In this document: piece after piece, positions 17,751 through 26,490 of the stretch
How positions within the stretch are numbered: position 1 is the first letter of the stretch
How the letters are laid out: every line of letters begins with the position of its first letter
DNA from: Microbacterium sp. CSI-V
GTDB lineage: Bacteria; Actinomycetota; Actinomycetes; Actinomycetales; Microbacteriaceae
Length of the DNA: 64,000 nucleotides
Reading direction: 5' to 3'
Assembly (NCBI RefSeq): GCF_001984105.1
Contig: NZ_MTQM01000009.1
Span: 1,302,001 to 1,366,000 of the forward strand
The notes under the pieces: generated by a model
Told to the model about the DNA's origin: nothing
Databases searched by the model: none
Seen by the model: the letters and a program-made list of their open reading frames with translations, nothing else
Translations under genes and position numbers: made by a program

Positions 17751-19925
17751 TCAGACGATCGCCGTCAGCGCGGCGACGATGTCATCGGTGGTGGCCAGCG
17801 CGGCCGCCTCGAGCACCTTGGAGATGCTGGGCGACGACTCCGCGCCGGTGACGCGCTCGACGGGAGCGTCGAGCCAGTCGAAGTAGCGGCGCTGGATCTC
17901 GTCGGCGAGCCAGCCGCCGTACGACGTTCCCGTCGAGCCCTGCTCGACGATGACGACGCGGTTGGTCTTGCGGATCGATTCGCCGATGGTGTCCCAGTCG
18001 ACGCTGGCCTTGTCGAGCCAGCGCAGGTCGATCACCTCGCCGTCGACACCCGCCTTCTCGACGGCCTCGACCGCGCGGTGCACCATCGACAGGTAGCTGA
18101 TGACCGTCACCTGCGCGCCCTCACGGCGCACTGCGGCCTTGCCGAACGGCAGGCAGTAGTCGAGGTCCTTGGGCGCGTCCCCGACGGACTTGTACAGGTC
18201 GGCGTCGTGCTCGAGCACGGCGACGGGATCCTTCAGGCGCATCGCGGTGTTGAGGAGACCGACGTAGTCCAGCGGCGACGACGGGGCGATGATGCGCCAC
18301 CCGACCGAGGTGGCGAGGATGCCCGCGGGATCCATCGAGTGCTGCGATCCGTAGCCGGTGTTGGTGCCGATCTTGATGCGCAGCAGCAGCGGCATGTCGT
18401 GGTCGCCGCCGAACATGTGGCGGGCCTTGCCGATCTGGTTGAAGAGCTGGTCGGCGGCGACCCAGAGGAAGTCGGCGTACATCAGCTCGATGACCGGGTA
18501 GTAGCGACCGTCGAGGGCGAGTCCGCCGCCGAAGCCGGTGAACGCGTTCTCGCTGATCGGGGTGCCCAGGGTGCGATCGGGGAAGTCTTCGGAGAGGCCC
18601 TTCGTCGCGCCGCGGGAACCGCCGTTGAGACGGTGCACGTCCTCGCCGAGGACGACGATCGAGGAGTCCTGCTCCATCCGGCGGTGCATGACCTCGGCGA
18701 TGACGTCGACGAACTTCTTCTCCTCGAGCTCGGACGCAGCGAACTCCGAATTGTCCTTGACGGCCACGTCGGTGATGGCGGGGATCTCGCCCCGGATGCC
18801 GAGGTTGATGGTGTCTGTCGACGGCCACAGCTCCGCGCGCAGCCGCAGCTGCCCGGGCTTGCCGTTGGGGTCGGCCTCGACGACGGTCGAGCCGACCTCC
18901 TGCATGATCTTCTTCGAGCGAGCACGCACGGCCTGCGCCTCGTCCGCACTCAGGATGCCGCGGCGCACGAGGTGCGATTCGACCAGGGCGATCGGGTCGC
19001 GGTCGCGCCAGCCCTTCTCCTCCTCCTTCGTCCGGTAGCCGAACGCCGAGCCCGGGAAGGGGCCGTTCTGGTGGAAGAAGCGGTAGGTGTCGGCCTCCAC
19101 GATCGTGGGGCCGCCGCCGGTGCGCATGAGCTCGACGGCCTGCTGCATCGCGAGGTAGACGGCGAGGGTGTCCTGTCCGTCAACGCGCCAGCTCGGGATG
19201 CCGAAGCCGAGGCCGCGCCCCGACAGGCGCGCCTCACCGGTCGCCTCGGCGACGGTCGTCGACACGGCGTACTGGTTGTTCTCGATGAAGAAGCACGTGG
19301 GCGTCTTCCACGCCGAGGCGAGGTTGAAGCTCTCCAGCACCGAGCCGATGTTGACCGCGCCGTCGCCGAAGTACGTCACGGCGACGTTGTCGGTGCCCGC
19401 GTGCTGGTCCGCCCAGCCGAAGCCGACGGCGAACGGCACCGCGCCGCCCACGATCGCGTTGGTGCCCATGGCCCCGGCTTCGGTCCATTGCAGGTGCATC
19501 GATCCGCCGCGGCCCTTGCAGTACCCGTCGCGCAGTCCCGCGATCTCCGAGAGCGCGCGGTACAGGACCTCCCGCACCTCGGGCGAGAACTCCGCGGTCG
19601 CGTCGAATCCGCCCGGCTGGACGTGGCCGAAGGCCTTCGCCAGGAACTGGTGGTGTCCGCGGTGCGACCCGTTGACCTGGTCGGCGCTGACGAGGGGGAG
19701 GGCGGAGCCCACCGCGCCGCCCTCCTGTCCGATGGAGGAGTGGGCCGGGCCGTTGATCAGCTTCTGCCCGGCGAGCTCGAGCACGTACTCCTCGAAAGAC
19801 CGGATGAGGTGGAGCTGCACCAGCATCGTCTGCAGGAGCACCGGGTCGGCGGCATCCCAGTCGGCCTTCGTCGTTCGCAGTTCGACCCACGGCGCCGCGG
19901 GCTCCAGCTTGATGGTCTCAGCCAT
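17751..19925 (-). CDS. 2-oxoacid dehydrogenase E1, fused alpha and beta subunits
   Basis: A 724-aa thiamine-diphosphate enzyme. The alpha half (about residues 1-370) contains the ThDP motif GDGAVNIGSVLESFN...NN. The beta half (about 390-724) contains GEDVHRLNGGSRGATKGL and SISENAF-like segments (PISENAFTGFG). Alpha and beta are usually separate proteins in this E1 class, so this is a fusion. Start ATG 19925 is preceded by GAGG. First gene of E1-E2, transcribed from a region with a GntR-regulon box. Role: decarboxylation of a 2-oxoacid or acetoin and reductive acylation of E2. Confidence 0.92.
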   Translation of the reverse strand: MAETIKLEPAAPWVELRTTKADWDAADPVLLQTMLVQLHLIRSFEEYVLELAGQKLINGPAHSSIGQEGGAVGSALPLVSADQVNGSHRGHHQFLAKAFGHVQPGGFDATAEFSPEVREVLYRALSEIAGLRDGYCKGRGGSMHLQWTEAGAMGTNAIVGGAVPFAVGFGWADQHAGTDNVAVTYFGDGAVNIGSVLESFNLASAWKTPTCFFIENNQYAVSTTVAEATGEARLSGRGLGFGIPSWRVDGQDTLAVYLAMQQAVELMRTGGGPTIVEADTYRFFHQNGPFPGSAFGYRTKEEEKGWRDRDPIALVESHLVRRGILSADEAQAVRARSKKIMQEVGSTVVEADPNGKPGQLRLRAELWPSTDTINLGIRGEIPAITDVAVKDNSEFAASELEEKKFVDVIAEVMHRRMEQDSSIVVLGEDVHRLNGGSRGATKGLSEDFPDRTLGTPISENAFTGFGGGLALDGRYYPVIELMYADFLWVAADQLFNQIGKARHMFGGDHDMPLLLRIKIGTNTGYGSQHSMDPAGILATSVGWRIIAPSSPLDYVGLLNTAMRLKDPVAVLEHDADLYKSVGDAPKDLDYCLPFGKAAVRREGAQVTVISYLSMVHRAVEAVEKAGVDGEVIDLRWLDKASVDWDTIGESIRKTNRVVIVEQGSTGTSYGGWLADEIQRRYFDWLDAPVERVTGAESSPSISKVLEAAALATTDDIVAALTAIV

Positions 19926-20042
19926 GATCCTCATCCTCGATGAATCATCCGGCACGCGTCGGCCGGACTGACGTCGGGACGACGCTGTCGGATAGGCTTT
20001 CGCGAAGCCGAGCGGACGTCGTCGTACCCGTTGTAGAAATAC

Positions 20043-20068
20043 AATACAAGTATATACAAGGTTATACG
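20043..20068. promoter_or_regulatory. GntR-regulon box 2 (E1-E2 / gntR divergent promoter)
   Basis: AT-rich stretch with two adjacent half-matching elements, AATACAAGTATATACAAGG and GTTATAC, between the leftward E1 gene and the rightward GntR gene. It shares the TATACAAG core with the other boxes and probably mediates autoregulation plus control of E1-E2. Confidence 0.72.
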
Positions 20069-20144
20069 AGTTTGTCTCACTTGGCGACGACCATGAACGG
20101 CGATGCGCACACGGGCGATATCGCGACCGCCGCAGGGAAGGGGC

Positions 20145-20888
20145 ATGGGGATGACCGAGAAGCTGGACCGAGACTCTGCGACACCGCTCTACATCCAACT
20201 CGCCGACGTGATCCGCGACAAGATCACCCGCGGCGAATGGGTACCGGATCAGAAGATCCCGTCCGAGAACGAGCTCAACCAGATCTACGGCATCAGCCGC
20301 ATGACCGCGCGCCAGGTGCTGGCCCGTCTGGTCGACGAGGGGCTGCTCTTCCGCGTGCAGGGCAAGGGCACGTTCGTCTCGCGGCGCAAGATCAGCACCC
20401 GCTCGCCGTCGTACCAGGGCATCCGCGAGCAGCTCGAGCAGCAGGGCTACGCGACCGAGACCGAGGTGCTCGCGAGCGCACTCGTGGATGCCGACGCCCG
20501 CGCATCCACGGCGCTGTCGGTGCCGGAGGGGACCCCGGTCTACAACATCCGACGCCTCCGCCGCGTCGAGGGGCAGCCGATCAGCCTGCACGAGTCGTTC
20601 GTCCCCCGGGCGCTCGCGCCCGAGATGCTGGACCGGGATCTCGCCCACGACCAGCTGTGCACGGTGCTCGACCGCGACTTCGGCCTCCGCATGGCCGGCG
20701 TGACCGAGACCCTCGAGACGACAACCGCCTCGGCGTCGGTGGCGAAGCTGTTCGGCACGCGGGCCGGCACCCCCCTGCTCCTCCTGGAGCAGCGCATCGC
20801 CGCACCGGACGGCACCCCGTTCGAGTTCAGCCGCATCAGCTTCCGCGGCGACATGATCCGGCTCGAGTTCCACTACGACCTGACCTGA
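20145..20888 (+). CDS. GntR-family regulator, HutC subfamily (UTRA domain)
   Basis: A 247-aa regulator. The N-terminal winged helix (LYIQLADVIRDKITRGEWVP ... SRMTARQVLARLVDEGLL) is followed by a UTRA effector domain (about residues 90-245: RRLRRVEGQPISLHES, RISFRGDMIRLEFHYD). It binds a small, often phosphorylated, ligand. The start is one of two ATGs six bases apart (20145 or 20151); 20145 has the better upstream AGGGA. It is the obvious candidate for the repeated CTTGTATA boxes at five promoters in 15-32 kb and would then coordinate the whole sugar-phosphate region. Confidence 0.9.
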   Translation: MGMTEKLDRDSATPLYIQLADVIRDKITRGEWVPDQKIPSENELNQIYGISRMTARQVLARLVDEGLLFRVQGKGTFVSRRKISTRSPSYQGIREQLEQQGYATETEVLASALVDADARASTALSVPEGTPVYNIRRLRRVEGQPISLHESFVPRALAPEMLDRDLAHDQLCTVLDRDFGLRMAGVTETLETTTASASVAKLFGTRAGTPLLLLEQRIAAPDGTPFEFSRISFRGDMIRLEFHYDLT

Positions 20889-20889
20889 G

Positions 20890-20939
20890 ACCGCACATGA
20901 CCAAGGCCCCGCCACGGCGGGGCCTTGGTCATGTGCGGT
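20890..20939. terminator. Bidirectional terminator, 24-bp perfect arms
   Basis: Near-complete 50-bp palindrome: arms 20890-20913 and 20916-20939 pair perfectly with only AC between. It fills the whole gap between the convergent GntR (stop 20888) and HAD (stop 20942) genes. Confidence 0.88.
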
Positions 20940-20941
20940 GC

Positions 20942-21715
20942 TCAGGAGCGTGCGGCGAGGATCTTCTCGAGACCGTCCACCCCGATGACGCCGCGCTCGT
21001 CGCGCACGTCCAGGCCCGAGCGGACCGTGGCGGGGGTCCGCGCGTCGCCGACGACGTCGACGATCACCGCGGCGGCCGGGAACTCGTCCTCGGCGGTGAA
21101 GTGGCTCACGGTCACGACGTGCGCCATGCCCGCGGCCGCGGCGGCCGCGGCACCGGACTGCGAGTCCTCGATCACGACGATCTCGTCCGCGGTCCGACCG
21201 AGCGACTCGGCGGCCAGGAGGTAGATGTCGGGTGCGGGCTTCTTCGCCGGCACGACGTCTCCGGCGAACACCCCGGCCATACGACTGCGCGTCTCGGGGC
21301 CGACGACCGAGTCCAGCACGGCCTCCACGCTCTTCTCGGCGGACGTCGAGGCGCAGGCGACCTGCCACCCCGCGTCGAGGGCCTCGGTGACGATGCGCGC
21401 GATCCCGGGACGTCCGGGAAGAGCGCCGCCCTCGACCAGCTCGACGTAGATCTCGGACTTGCGCTTGTGCGCGCGGACGACGAGATCGTCGACCTCCTCG
21501 GGGCTGCCGAGATCGATCTCGGGATGCTGCGCCAGATACGCGCGCAGGCGCTCCTTGCCCCCACCGATGCGCAGGAGCGGACCGTATTCCTCCGCGCTCC
21601 AGCGGAACGGCATCCCCAGCTCTTCGAAGGTGCGATTGAAGGCGACGAGGTGTCCGTCGAGTTCGGTGTCGGCGAGCACGCCGTCGCAGTCGAGGATGAG
21701 GGCGCGCCCGGTCAT
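20942..21715 (-). CDS. HAD phosphatase, CbbY / beta-phosphoglucomutase-like
   Basis: A 257-aa HAD-superfamily subclass IA enzyme with motif I DCDGVLADTE (nucleophile Asp near residue 9), a helical cap, motif II ACASTS, motif III Lys in PAKKPAPD and motif IV VIEDSQSG. Proteins of this type dephosphorylate or isomerise sugar phosphates; CbbY members clear misfire products of RuBisCO, notable given the RuBisCO-like gene 8 kb away. The ATG overlaps the aldolase stop (ATGA), so the two are coupled. Exact substrate unknown. Confidence 0.88.
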   Translation of the reverse strand: MTGRALILDCDGVLADTELDGHLVAFNRTFEELGMPFRWSAEEYGPLLRIGGGKERLRAYLAQHPEIDLGSPEEVDDLVVRAHKRKSEIYVELVEGGALPGRPGIARIVTEALDAGWQVACASTSAEKSVEAVLDSVVGPETRSRMAGVFAGDVVPAKKPAPDIYLLAAESLGRTADEIVVIEDSQSGAAAAAAAGMAHVVTVSHFTAEDEFPAAAVIVDVVGDARTPATVRSGLDVRDERGVIGVDGLEKILAARS

Positions 21716-22584
21716 GCGGACACCGCCTGGCGCGAGCCCGAACGGAACAGCGCGATGTGCTCGGTGACGACGTCCTCGACCGCGGCCCCGATCTGATCGA
21801 ACAGGCGGACCGGCTCCCACTTTCCCGAACGCTCCGCGTCGGCGAGGTGGTCACGGGCGGAGTACATGTAGGCGAGCTTCAATGCGGTCGAGATGTTGAT
21901 CTTGGAGACCCCCGCGTCGATGAATCGTGCGAACTCCTCCCCCGACAGCCCCGTGCCGCCGTGGAGAACGATCGGGATGTCGGTGAGCGCCGCCAACGCG
22001 GACACCCGATCGAACAGCAGAACCGGCGAGGCCTTGTAGAGACCGTGCGCGGTCCCGAGGGCCGGGGCGATGAGGTCGGTGCCGGTCTCCTCGGCGACGG
22101 CGACGAGCTGCTCGTCGGGGTAGAAGTGCACGTTCGGGTCGTCCGACCCCACGCCGTCCTCGACACCCACGATGTTCTCGATCTCGCTCTCGACGTCGAC
22201 GCCGGCCGCGTGCGCCTCCTCGACGACCTCCGCCGTCTCCTGGCGCGCGACGTCGAACGGGCGGTCGGACGCGTCGAAGAGCACCGACGACCAGCCGTGC
22301 GCGATGGTCTCGGTGATGACGGCGCGATCGGGGCAGTGGTCCAGGTGCAGGGCGACGGGCACGTCGGCCGCGTCCGCGGCGGCGCGGGCGAGACCGGCGA
22401 GGACCTCGGCCCCGAAGTACTTCACGGTCTTGACCGACGTCTGCAGGATGATCGGCGATCCGGCGCGGTCGGCGGCGCGCACGACGGCGGCGATCGAGAT
22501 GCCGTCCACGATGTTGACGGCGGGGATCGCGTAACCGTTCGCGCGCGCTTCGCGGGCGTTAAGCTTCGTGCTGGCGAAAGTCAT
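21712..22584 (-). CDS. Class II fructose/tagatose-bisphosphate-type aldolase
   Basis: A 290-aa Zn-dependent class II aldolase (FbaA/GatY/KbaY family). The first Zn-binding His and substrate Asp lie in ALHLDHC; further metal ligands are in LGTAHGLYK and IVLHGGTGLS. It cleaves a ketose bisphosphate or ketose phosphate to dihydroxyacetone phosphate plus an aldehyde. Start ATG 22584 has GGAGGG upstream. The promoter has a GntR-regulon box (22639-22666). Shorter than typical glycolytic class IIA enzymes, so it may act on a pathway-specific ketose phosphate. Confidence 0.88.
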   Translation of the reverse strand: MTFASTKLNAREARANGYAIPAVNIVDGISIAAVVRAADRAGSPIILQTSVKTVKYFGAEVLAGLARAAADAADVPVALHLDHCPDRAVITETIAHGWSSVLFDASDRPFDVARQETAEVVEEAHAAGVDVESEIENIVGVEDGVGSDDPNVHFYPDEQLVAVAEETGTDLIAPALGTAHGLYKASPVLLFDRVSALAALTDIPIVLHGGTGLSGEEFARFIDAGVSKINISTALKLAYMYSARDHLADAERSGKWEPVRLFDQIGAAVEDVVTEHIALFRSGSRQAVSA

Positions 22585-22638
22585 TGGGGGTTCCCTCCTC
22601 GGGATCGGAGCGGCTCTGCTGCGATCGGTCGAACTAAC

Positions 22639-22666
22639 AATACAAGTATAGCCAACCCTATACAAC
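22639..22666. promoter_or_regulatory. GntR-regulon box 3 (aldolase-HAD promoter)
   Basis: AATACAAGTATAG followed by CCTATACAAC. The reverse complement contains TATACTTGTATTG, identical to part of box 2. It lies 55-82 bases upstream of the aldolase start and overlaps the last bases of the upstream dehydrogenase gene. Confidence 0.7.
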
Positions 22667-24040
22667 TGGCGCTGCGGCGACGCTTCCTCCGACGCGGTCG
22701 GCACGGGCGAGGACGCGGTCGAACAGCCCGTCGTCCCAGCGCCCCGCGAGGACCAGCACGTCGGCGAGCGTCAAGCGGTCCCGCATGAACGGCAGCGCGC
22801 TCAGGGCCCACCGCGCGCGCTCGGCGGATACGGCGGGGCGCAACTCCGCGAACGTGGTCGGCGCACCCCACGCGCGGAGAGCCGCGACCGGGAGCGCCGG
22901 GTCGGCCGCGAGGGCGCGCAGCGTCGTGACGTGCTCGTTGCGGCGCCCGAAAAAACCCTCGATTGCCGGTGCCGCCGCGCCCCACCGGCGCATCTTGGCA
23001 TCCACCGCCCGCCAGCACTCGTCGCCGAGCGCCCCCGACGGATCGACCGGATGCCAGACAGCCCGCACCCGCTCCTCGAGGTCGGCCGGAACGGCGAGAT
23101 CGTCGGGCTCGAGATCGAAGACGCGCTCCTCGGTCAGCGCCACGTCCCACAGGGCCGCGGACAGGATGCTCGCGACGCCCACCTGAGCGCCGTGCAGATC
23201 ATGCGCCGCACCCTCGGCCAGCGCGGACATGTCCAGGACGTGGCTGAACAGGTGCTCCACCCCCGACAGGGGCGCGGTGGTGCCGGCGTCGCCGATGACG
23301 AGTCCGCCGACGGTGAGCACGTCGACGAGCGCGGACAGACGATCCGCCGCGGTCGATGAGGCGTCCGACAACCGCGGCGCGAGGTCGCGCACAGGGTCCA
23401 CGAACCGGCCGTCGTACCGCCCGTCGTCCATGCCGAGGGCGCACGCGAGGTACCAGTCGGCGGGCGAGGACCAGATGGCCACGGCATCCCCCACCCCGGC
23501 ACGCGTCAGCTCGCGCGGCGCGTCCGCCACGATGTCGTGGTCGATGAGCAGGACGTCGGGCCAGCGACTGGGCACAGTGCGCTTGGCGCCCATGCGCACG
23601 AGCACCGAGAGCGGGTCGGCGAAGCCGTTGACGCTCGCGGCGGTCTGCACGGCCACGAGGGGCACCTCGATCGCCGCCGCGACGACCTTGCCCAGATCGC
23701 TCACGGTCCCCGACCCCACGGTGACAACCACGGCCGCGCCCGTCGCGTCGGCGGTCACCGCGTCGACGGTGGCCTCGTCGAGCGTCACGCCGTGCGATCC
23801 GGACGGCACCCGCACCGTTCGACGCGGCCGGCCCGGTGAGAGGACGGCCGCGACCGCGGCATCCACGTCGCCGCCGGAGAAGGTCTTCGGCACGCCGTCG
23901 GTGACGACGACCACCTCGCCGGAGGGAGCGAGCTCGTCGACAAGGGCCCCCAGGCGACGGAGCGCGCCGGGTTCGGCGACGAGGCGCATCGCGCCACCCG
24001 AGGAGGACGAAGCCCGTTCGGCGGGACTGAGCGAGGTCAT
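22658..24040 (-). CDS. sn-Glycerol-1-phosphate dehydrogenase-like enzyme (AraM/EgsA family)
   Basis: A 460-aa NAD(P)-dependent, metal-dependent dehydrogenase of the iron-ADH/glycerol dehydrogenase fold. Visible: Gly-rich nucleotide site VTVGSGTVSDLGK, the AAS-N segment QTAASVNGFADP, and metal ligands Asp in AGVGDAVA and His in SGVEHLFSH and HDLHGAQVGVAS. It should interconvert a terminal polyol phosphate and its ketone, such as glycerol 1-phosphate and dihydroxyacetone phosphate. It follows the NagD-like HAD and kinase genes on the same strand with a 39-base gap. Use on a tetritol phosphate is an alternative. Confidence 0.85.
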   Translation of the reverse strand: MTSLSPAERASSSSGGAMRLVAEPGALRRLGALVDELAPSGEVVVVTDGVPKTFSGGDVDAAVAAVLSPGRPRRTVRVPSGSHGVTLDEATVDAVTADATGAAVVVTVGSGTVSDLGKVVAAAIEVPLVAVQTAASVNGFADPLSVLVRMGAKRTVPSRWPDVLLIDHDIVADAPRELTRAGVGDAVAIWSSPADWYLACALGMDDGRYDGRFVDPVRDLAPRLSDASSTAADRLSALVDVLTVGGLVIGDAGTTAPLSGVEHLFSHVLDMSALAEGAAHDLHGAQVGVASILSAALWDVALTEERVFDLEPDDLAVPADLEERVRAVWHPVDPSGALGDECWRAVDAKMRRWGAAAPAIEGFFGRRNEHVTTLRALAADPALPVAALRAWGAPTTFAELRPAVSAERARWALSALPFMRDRLTLADVLVLAGRWDDGLFDRVLARADRVGGSVAAAPVV

Positions 24041-24079
24041 GGGGGATCCTTTCCGGCGCCGCGGGGCGGCGCGTCAGCG

Positions 24080-24904
24080 TCAGTGGACGGCAAGGTCGAC
24101 GTCGAGGAGGTCGTCGATGCGGTCGAGGACGAAGTCCGGGCGCTGCTCGAGGGGAGCGGCATCCAGGAGGGCGAGGTCGGTCTCGCCGGTGAGGACGAGG
24201 GCCGACCGCATCCCGGTGTTCTTCGCGAAGAGCATGTCGGTGGCGAGTCGGTCCCCCACCATGACCGAGGTCGCCGGGTCCAGGCCCGTCTCGGTCGCGA
24301 TGATCTCCAGCAGGTCGCGGGACGGCTTGCCGAACACCGCTTCGCACTCGATCTGCGTCCCGGCGGTGATCGCCGCGGTGATGCAGGCCGCGTCCGGCTC
24401 GCCGCGCCCGCCAGGGAAAGGGCAGAAGCGATCGGGGTTCGTCGTGACCAGGCGCGCCCGCCGGTGGAACCACAGGGCGTCGAAGGCGATCTGCAGCTTG
24501 CGATAGTCGAAGGTGCGGTCGTACGACGACACGACGAGGTCGATGCGCTCGGGATCGTCGCTCATCCGGATGCCGGCCTCGGCGAGCGCCTCCACCAGCG
24601 GGGTCTCCCCGATGGGGAAGACCGCCGCGTCGGGCATCGTGCGGCGGATCCACGACACCGTGGCCGCGAGACTCGTGTAGACGTCCGACACCTCGGTCGG
24701 GAGCCCGAGCCGGGTCAGCTTGCGGGCGTAATCGTCCGGCCGCTTCGTGGGGTTGTTGCTGCAGAAGATGACGCGCTTGCCGCGCTCGCGCAGCCCCTCG
24801 ATGAGCCGCTGCGCACCGGGCAGGAGCGCCTCGCCCAGGTAGATGGTGCCGTCGAGGTCGAAGACGTACGACGCGAAGTCGGGGATCGGTCCGGTCGGGG
24901 TCAT
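24080..24904 (-). CDS. HAD phosphatase, NagD/HAD-IIA type
   Basis: A 274-aa HAD-IIA hydrolase. Motif I is VFDLDGTIYLGE (catalytic Asp near residue 16), the Asn/Thr motif FCSNNPTKRP follows, Lys is in VFGKPSRDLL and motif IV is MVGDRLATDMLFAKN. Relatives hydrolyse glycerol phosphate, 2-phosphoglycolate, nucleotides or pyridoxal phosphate. Start ATG 24904 overlaps the kinase stop (ATGA), indicating tight coupling with the FGGY kinase. It may remove a misphosphorylated product of that kinase. Confidence 0.88.
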   Translation of the reverse strand: MTPTGPIPDFASYVFDLDGTIYLGEALLPGAQRLIEGLRERGKRVIFCSNNPTKRPDDYARKLTRLGLPTEVSDVYTSLAATVSWIRRTMPDAAVFPIGETPLVEALAEAGIRMSDDPERIDLVVSSYDRTFDYRKLQIAFDALWFHRRARLVTTNPDRFCPFPGGRGEPDAACITAAITAGTQIECEAVFGKPSRDLLEIIATETGLDPATSVMVGDRLATDMLFAKNTGMRSALVLTGETDLALLDAAPLEQRPDFVLDRIDDLLDVDLAVH

Positions 24905-26391
24905 GCCACCGCCGCCCACCCGCGGGTGAGGTCGCGCGCGGCGCGCCACCCGGCATAGAGCTCGTCCGCGCGCCCGGCGTCGATCCGCGGCTCGAAGACC
25001 CGGTCGACGACGTACTTCGCCTGGACCTCCTGCAGATCGCGGTAGACACCGATCGACAGACCGGCGAGCATCATCGCGCCGAAGATCGTCGCCTCCGAGT
25101 TCTTCGGGCGCACCACGGGGATGCCGAGCACGTCGGCCTGCAGCTGACACAGGAGGTCGTTCTTCACCGCGCCGCCGTCGACCCGCAGCTCGGGGATCTC
25201 GAACGAGGAGCCGGTGACCGCGGCATCCACGAGATCGCGGGTCTGATAGACCATCGACTCCACCGCGGCGCGGATGATGTGGAGGCGGTTGGTGGCGTTG
25301 GACATCCCGACGATCACGGCCCGCGCGGACGGATCCCACGTCGGCGCGGCGAGACCGGTGAAGGCCGGGACGAGGTACACGCCCTCGGTGCCGGAGACCT
25401 GGCCCGCGTACCACTCGCTGTCGGGGGCGGCGTGGATGAGCTGGAGGTCGTCGCGCAGCCACTGCATCGTCTTGCCCATCGCGTAGACGACGCCCTCGGT
25501 CTCGTACATCAGCTCGCCGCGGATGTTCCAGGCCGCACTGGGCGTCAGTCCCTCGGGGCGGAACGGGGTCGGCCCGTTGTTGATGTTGAGGACGCCGGCC
25601 GTCCCGTAGGTCATCTTGACCTGGCCCTGCGCGTGCGCGGCCTGCCCGAAGAGTCCGGCCTGCTGGTCGCCCAGGTTCGCGGCGATCGGCACAGGCGCGC
25701 CGAACGTGGCCTCGATGGTGCCGAAGTGCGCGTCGGACGGCAGGATCTCGGCGAGCATGCGACGCGGGATGCGCATGCCGCGGAGGAGGTCGTCGTCCCA
25801 GTCGCAGGTCTCGAGGTTCATCATCATCGTCTGCGACGCGTTGGAGGGCTCCGTCACGAAGGAGTCGCGCCCCGTGAGGTTCCAGATGAGCCAGGTGTCG
25901 ACGGTGCCGGCGAGCAGCTCGCCGCGCTCGGCCCGTTCCTGCGCGCCGGGCACGTGGTCGAGGATCCAGCGGATCTTCGAGGCCGCGTAGAACGCGTCGG
26001 GCACGAGCCCCGTGCGCTCCTTGATGAGCGCGCCGAAGCCGGAATCCACCCACTGCTGCACGATGCCGTCGGAGTGTCGCGAGGCCCACACGATGAGGTT
26101 GAAGATGGGGCGCCCGGTGTCCTTCTCCCAGACCAGGGCGGATTCGCGCTGATTGGTGAGGCCCACGGCGCTGAGCTGCGCCGGGGTGACCCCGGCCTGG
26201 TTCATCGCCTCGCGCATGACGTCGAGCTGGGTGTGCAGAATCTGCATCGGATCGTGCTCGAGCCAGCCGGGCCGGGGCGAGATCTGCGTGAGTTCGGACT
26301 GGCCGAAGCCGAGGACGTTGGCGTCCTCATCGATGACGAACGCCCGAGCGCTCGTGGTCCCTTCGTCGATGCCGAGGATGTACTGCGTCAC
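24901..26391 (-). CDS. glpK: FGGY carbohydrate kinase, glycerol-kinase-like (copy 1)
   Basis: A 496-aa GlpK-like kinase. Conserved: ILGIDEGTTSARAF (ATP phosphate loop), NQRE (80-83), Trp102, GDQQAGLFGQ (241-250). Two residues that contact glycerol in E. coli GlpK differ: Tyr135 aligns with Phe134 and Phe270 with Val267 (TYGTAGV for TYGTGCF). Substrate may therefore not be plain glycerol. Start is GTG 26391, aligning with the paralogue's N-terminus; no ATG fits. First of a kinase-HAD-dehydrogenase unit downstream of a hairpin after copy 2. Confidence 0.88.
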   Translation of the reverse strand: MTQYILGIDEGTTSARAFVIDEDANVLGFGQSELTQISPRPGWLEHDPMQILHTQLDVMREAMNQAGVTPAQLSAVGLTNQRESALVWEKDTGRPIFNLIVWASRHSDGIVQQWVDSGFGALIKERTGLVPDAFYAASKIRWILDHVPGAQERAERGELLAGTVDTWLIWNLTGRDSFVTEPSNASQTMMMNLETCDWDDDLLRGMRIPRRMLAEILPSDAHFGTIEATFGAPVPIAANLGDQQAGLFGQAAHAQGQVKMTYGTAGVLNINNGPTPFRPEGLTPSAAWNIRGELMYETEGVVYAMGKTMQWLRDDLQLIHAAPDSEWYAGQVSGTEGVYLVPAFTGLAAPTWDPSARAVIVGMSNATNRLHIIRAAVESMVYQTRDLVDAAVTGSSFEIPELRVDGGAVKNDLLCQLQADVLGIPVVRPKNSEATIFGAMMLAGLSIGVYRDLQEVQAKYVVDRVFEPRIDAGRADELYAGWRAARDLTRGWAAVA

Positions 26392-26447
26392 AATGTCCCA
26401 CTTCGTCGGGGTGCGGTGGAGCCCGCGCGGCGTTCCGCGGGCAGGGC

Positions 26448-26481
26448 GGAGCACCGGTACGCGCGTGCGTACCGGTGCTCC
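26448..26481. terminator. Hairpin between the two kinase genes
   Basis: Perfect 15-bp stem GGAGCACCGGTACGC with complement and a GCGT loop, ten bases past the stop of kinase copy 2 and 57 bases before the start of copy 1. It may fully end the first transcript or act as a partial terminator lowering downstream expression. Confidence 0.8.
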
Positions 26482-26490
26482 GTGCGGGGG

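Noticed and set aside
26392..26411. TGTCCCACTTCGTCGG upstream of kinase copy 1, resembling a family B arm
   Set aside because: The same TCCCACTTC(A/G)TCG sequence lies upstream of kinase copy 2, so it is a conserved leader/ribosome-site region of duplicated genes, with no matching second arm.
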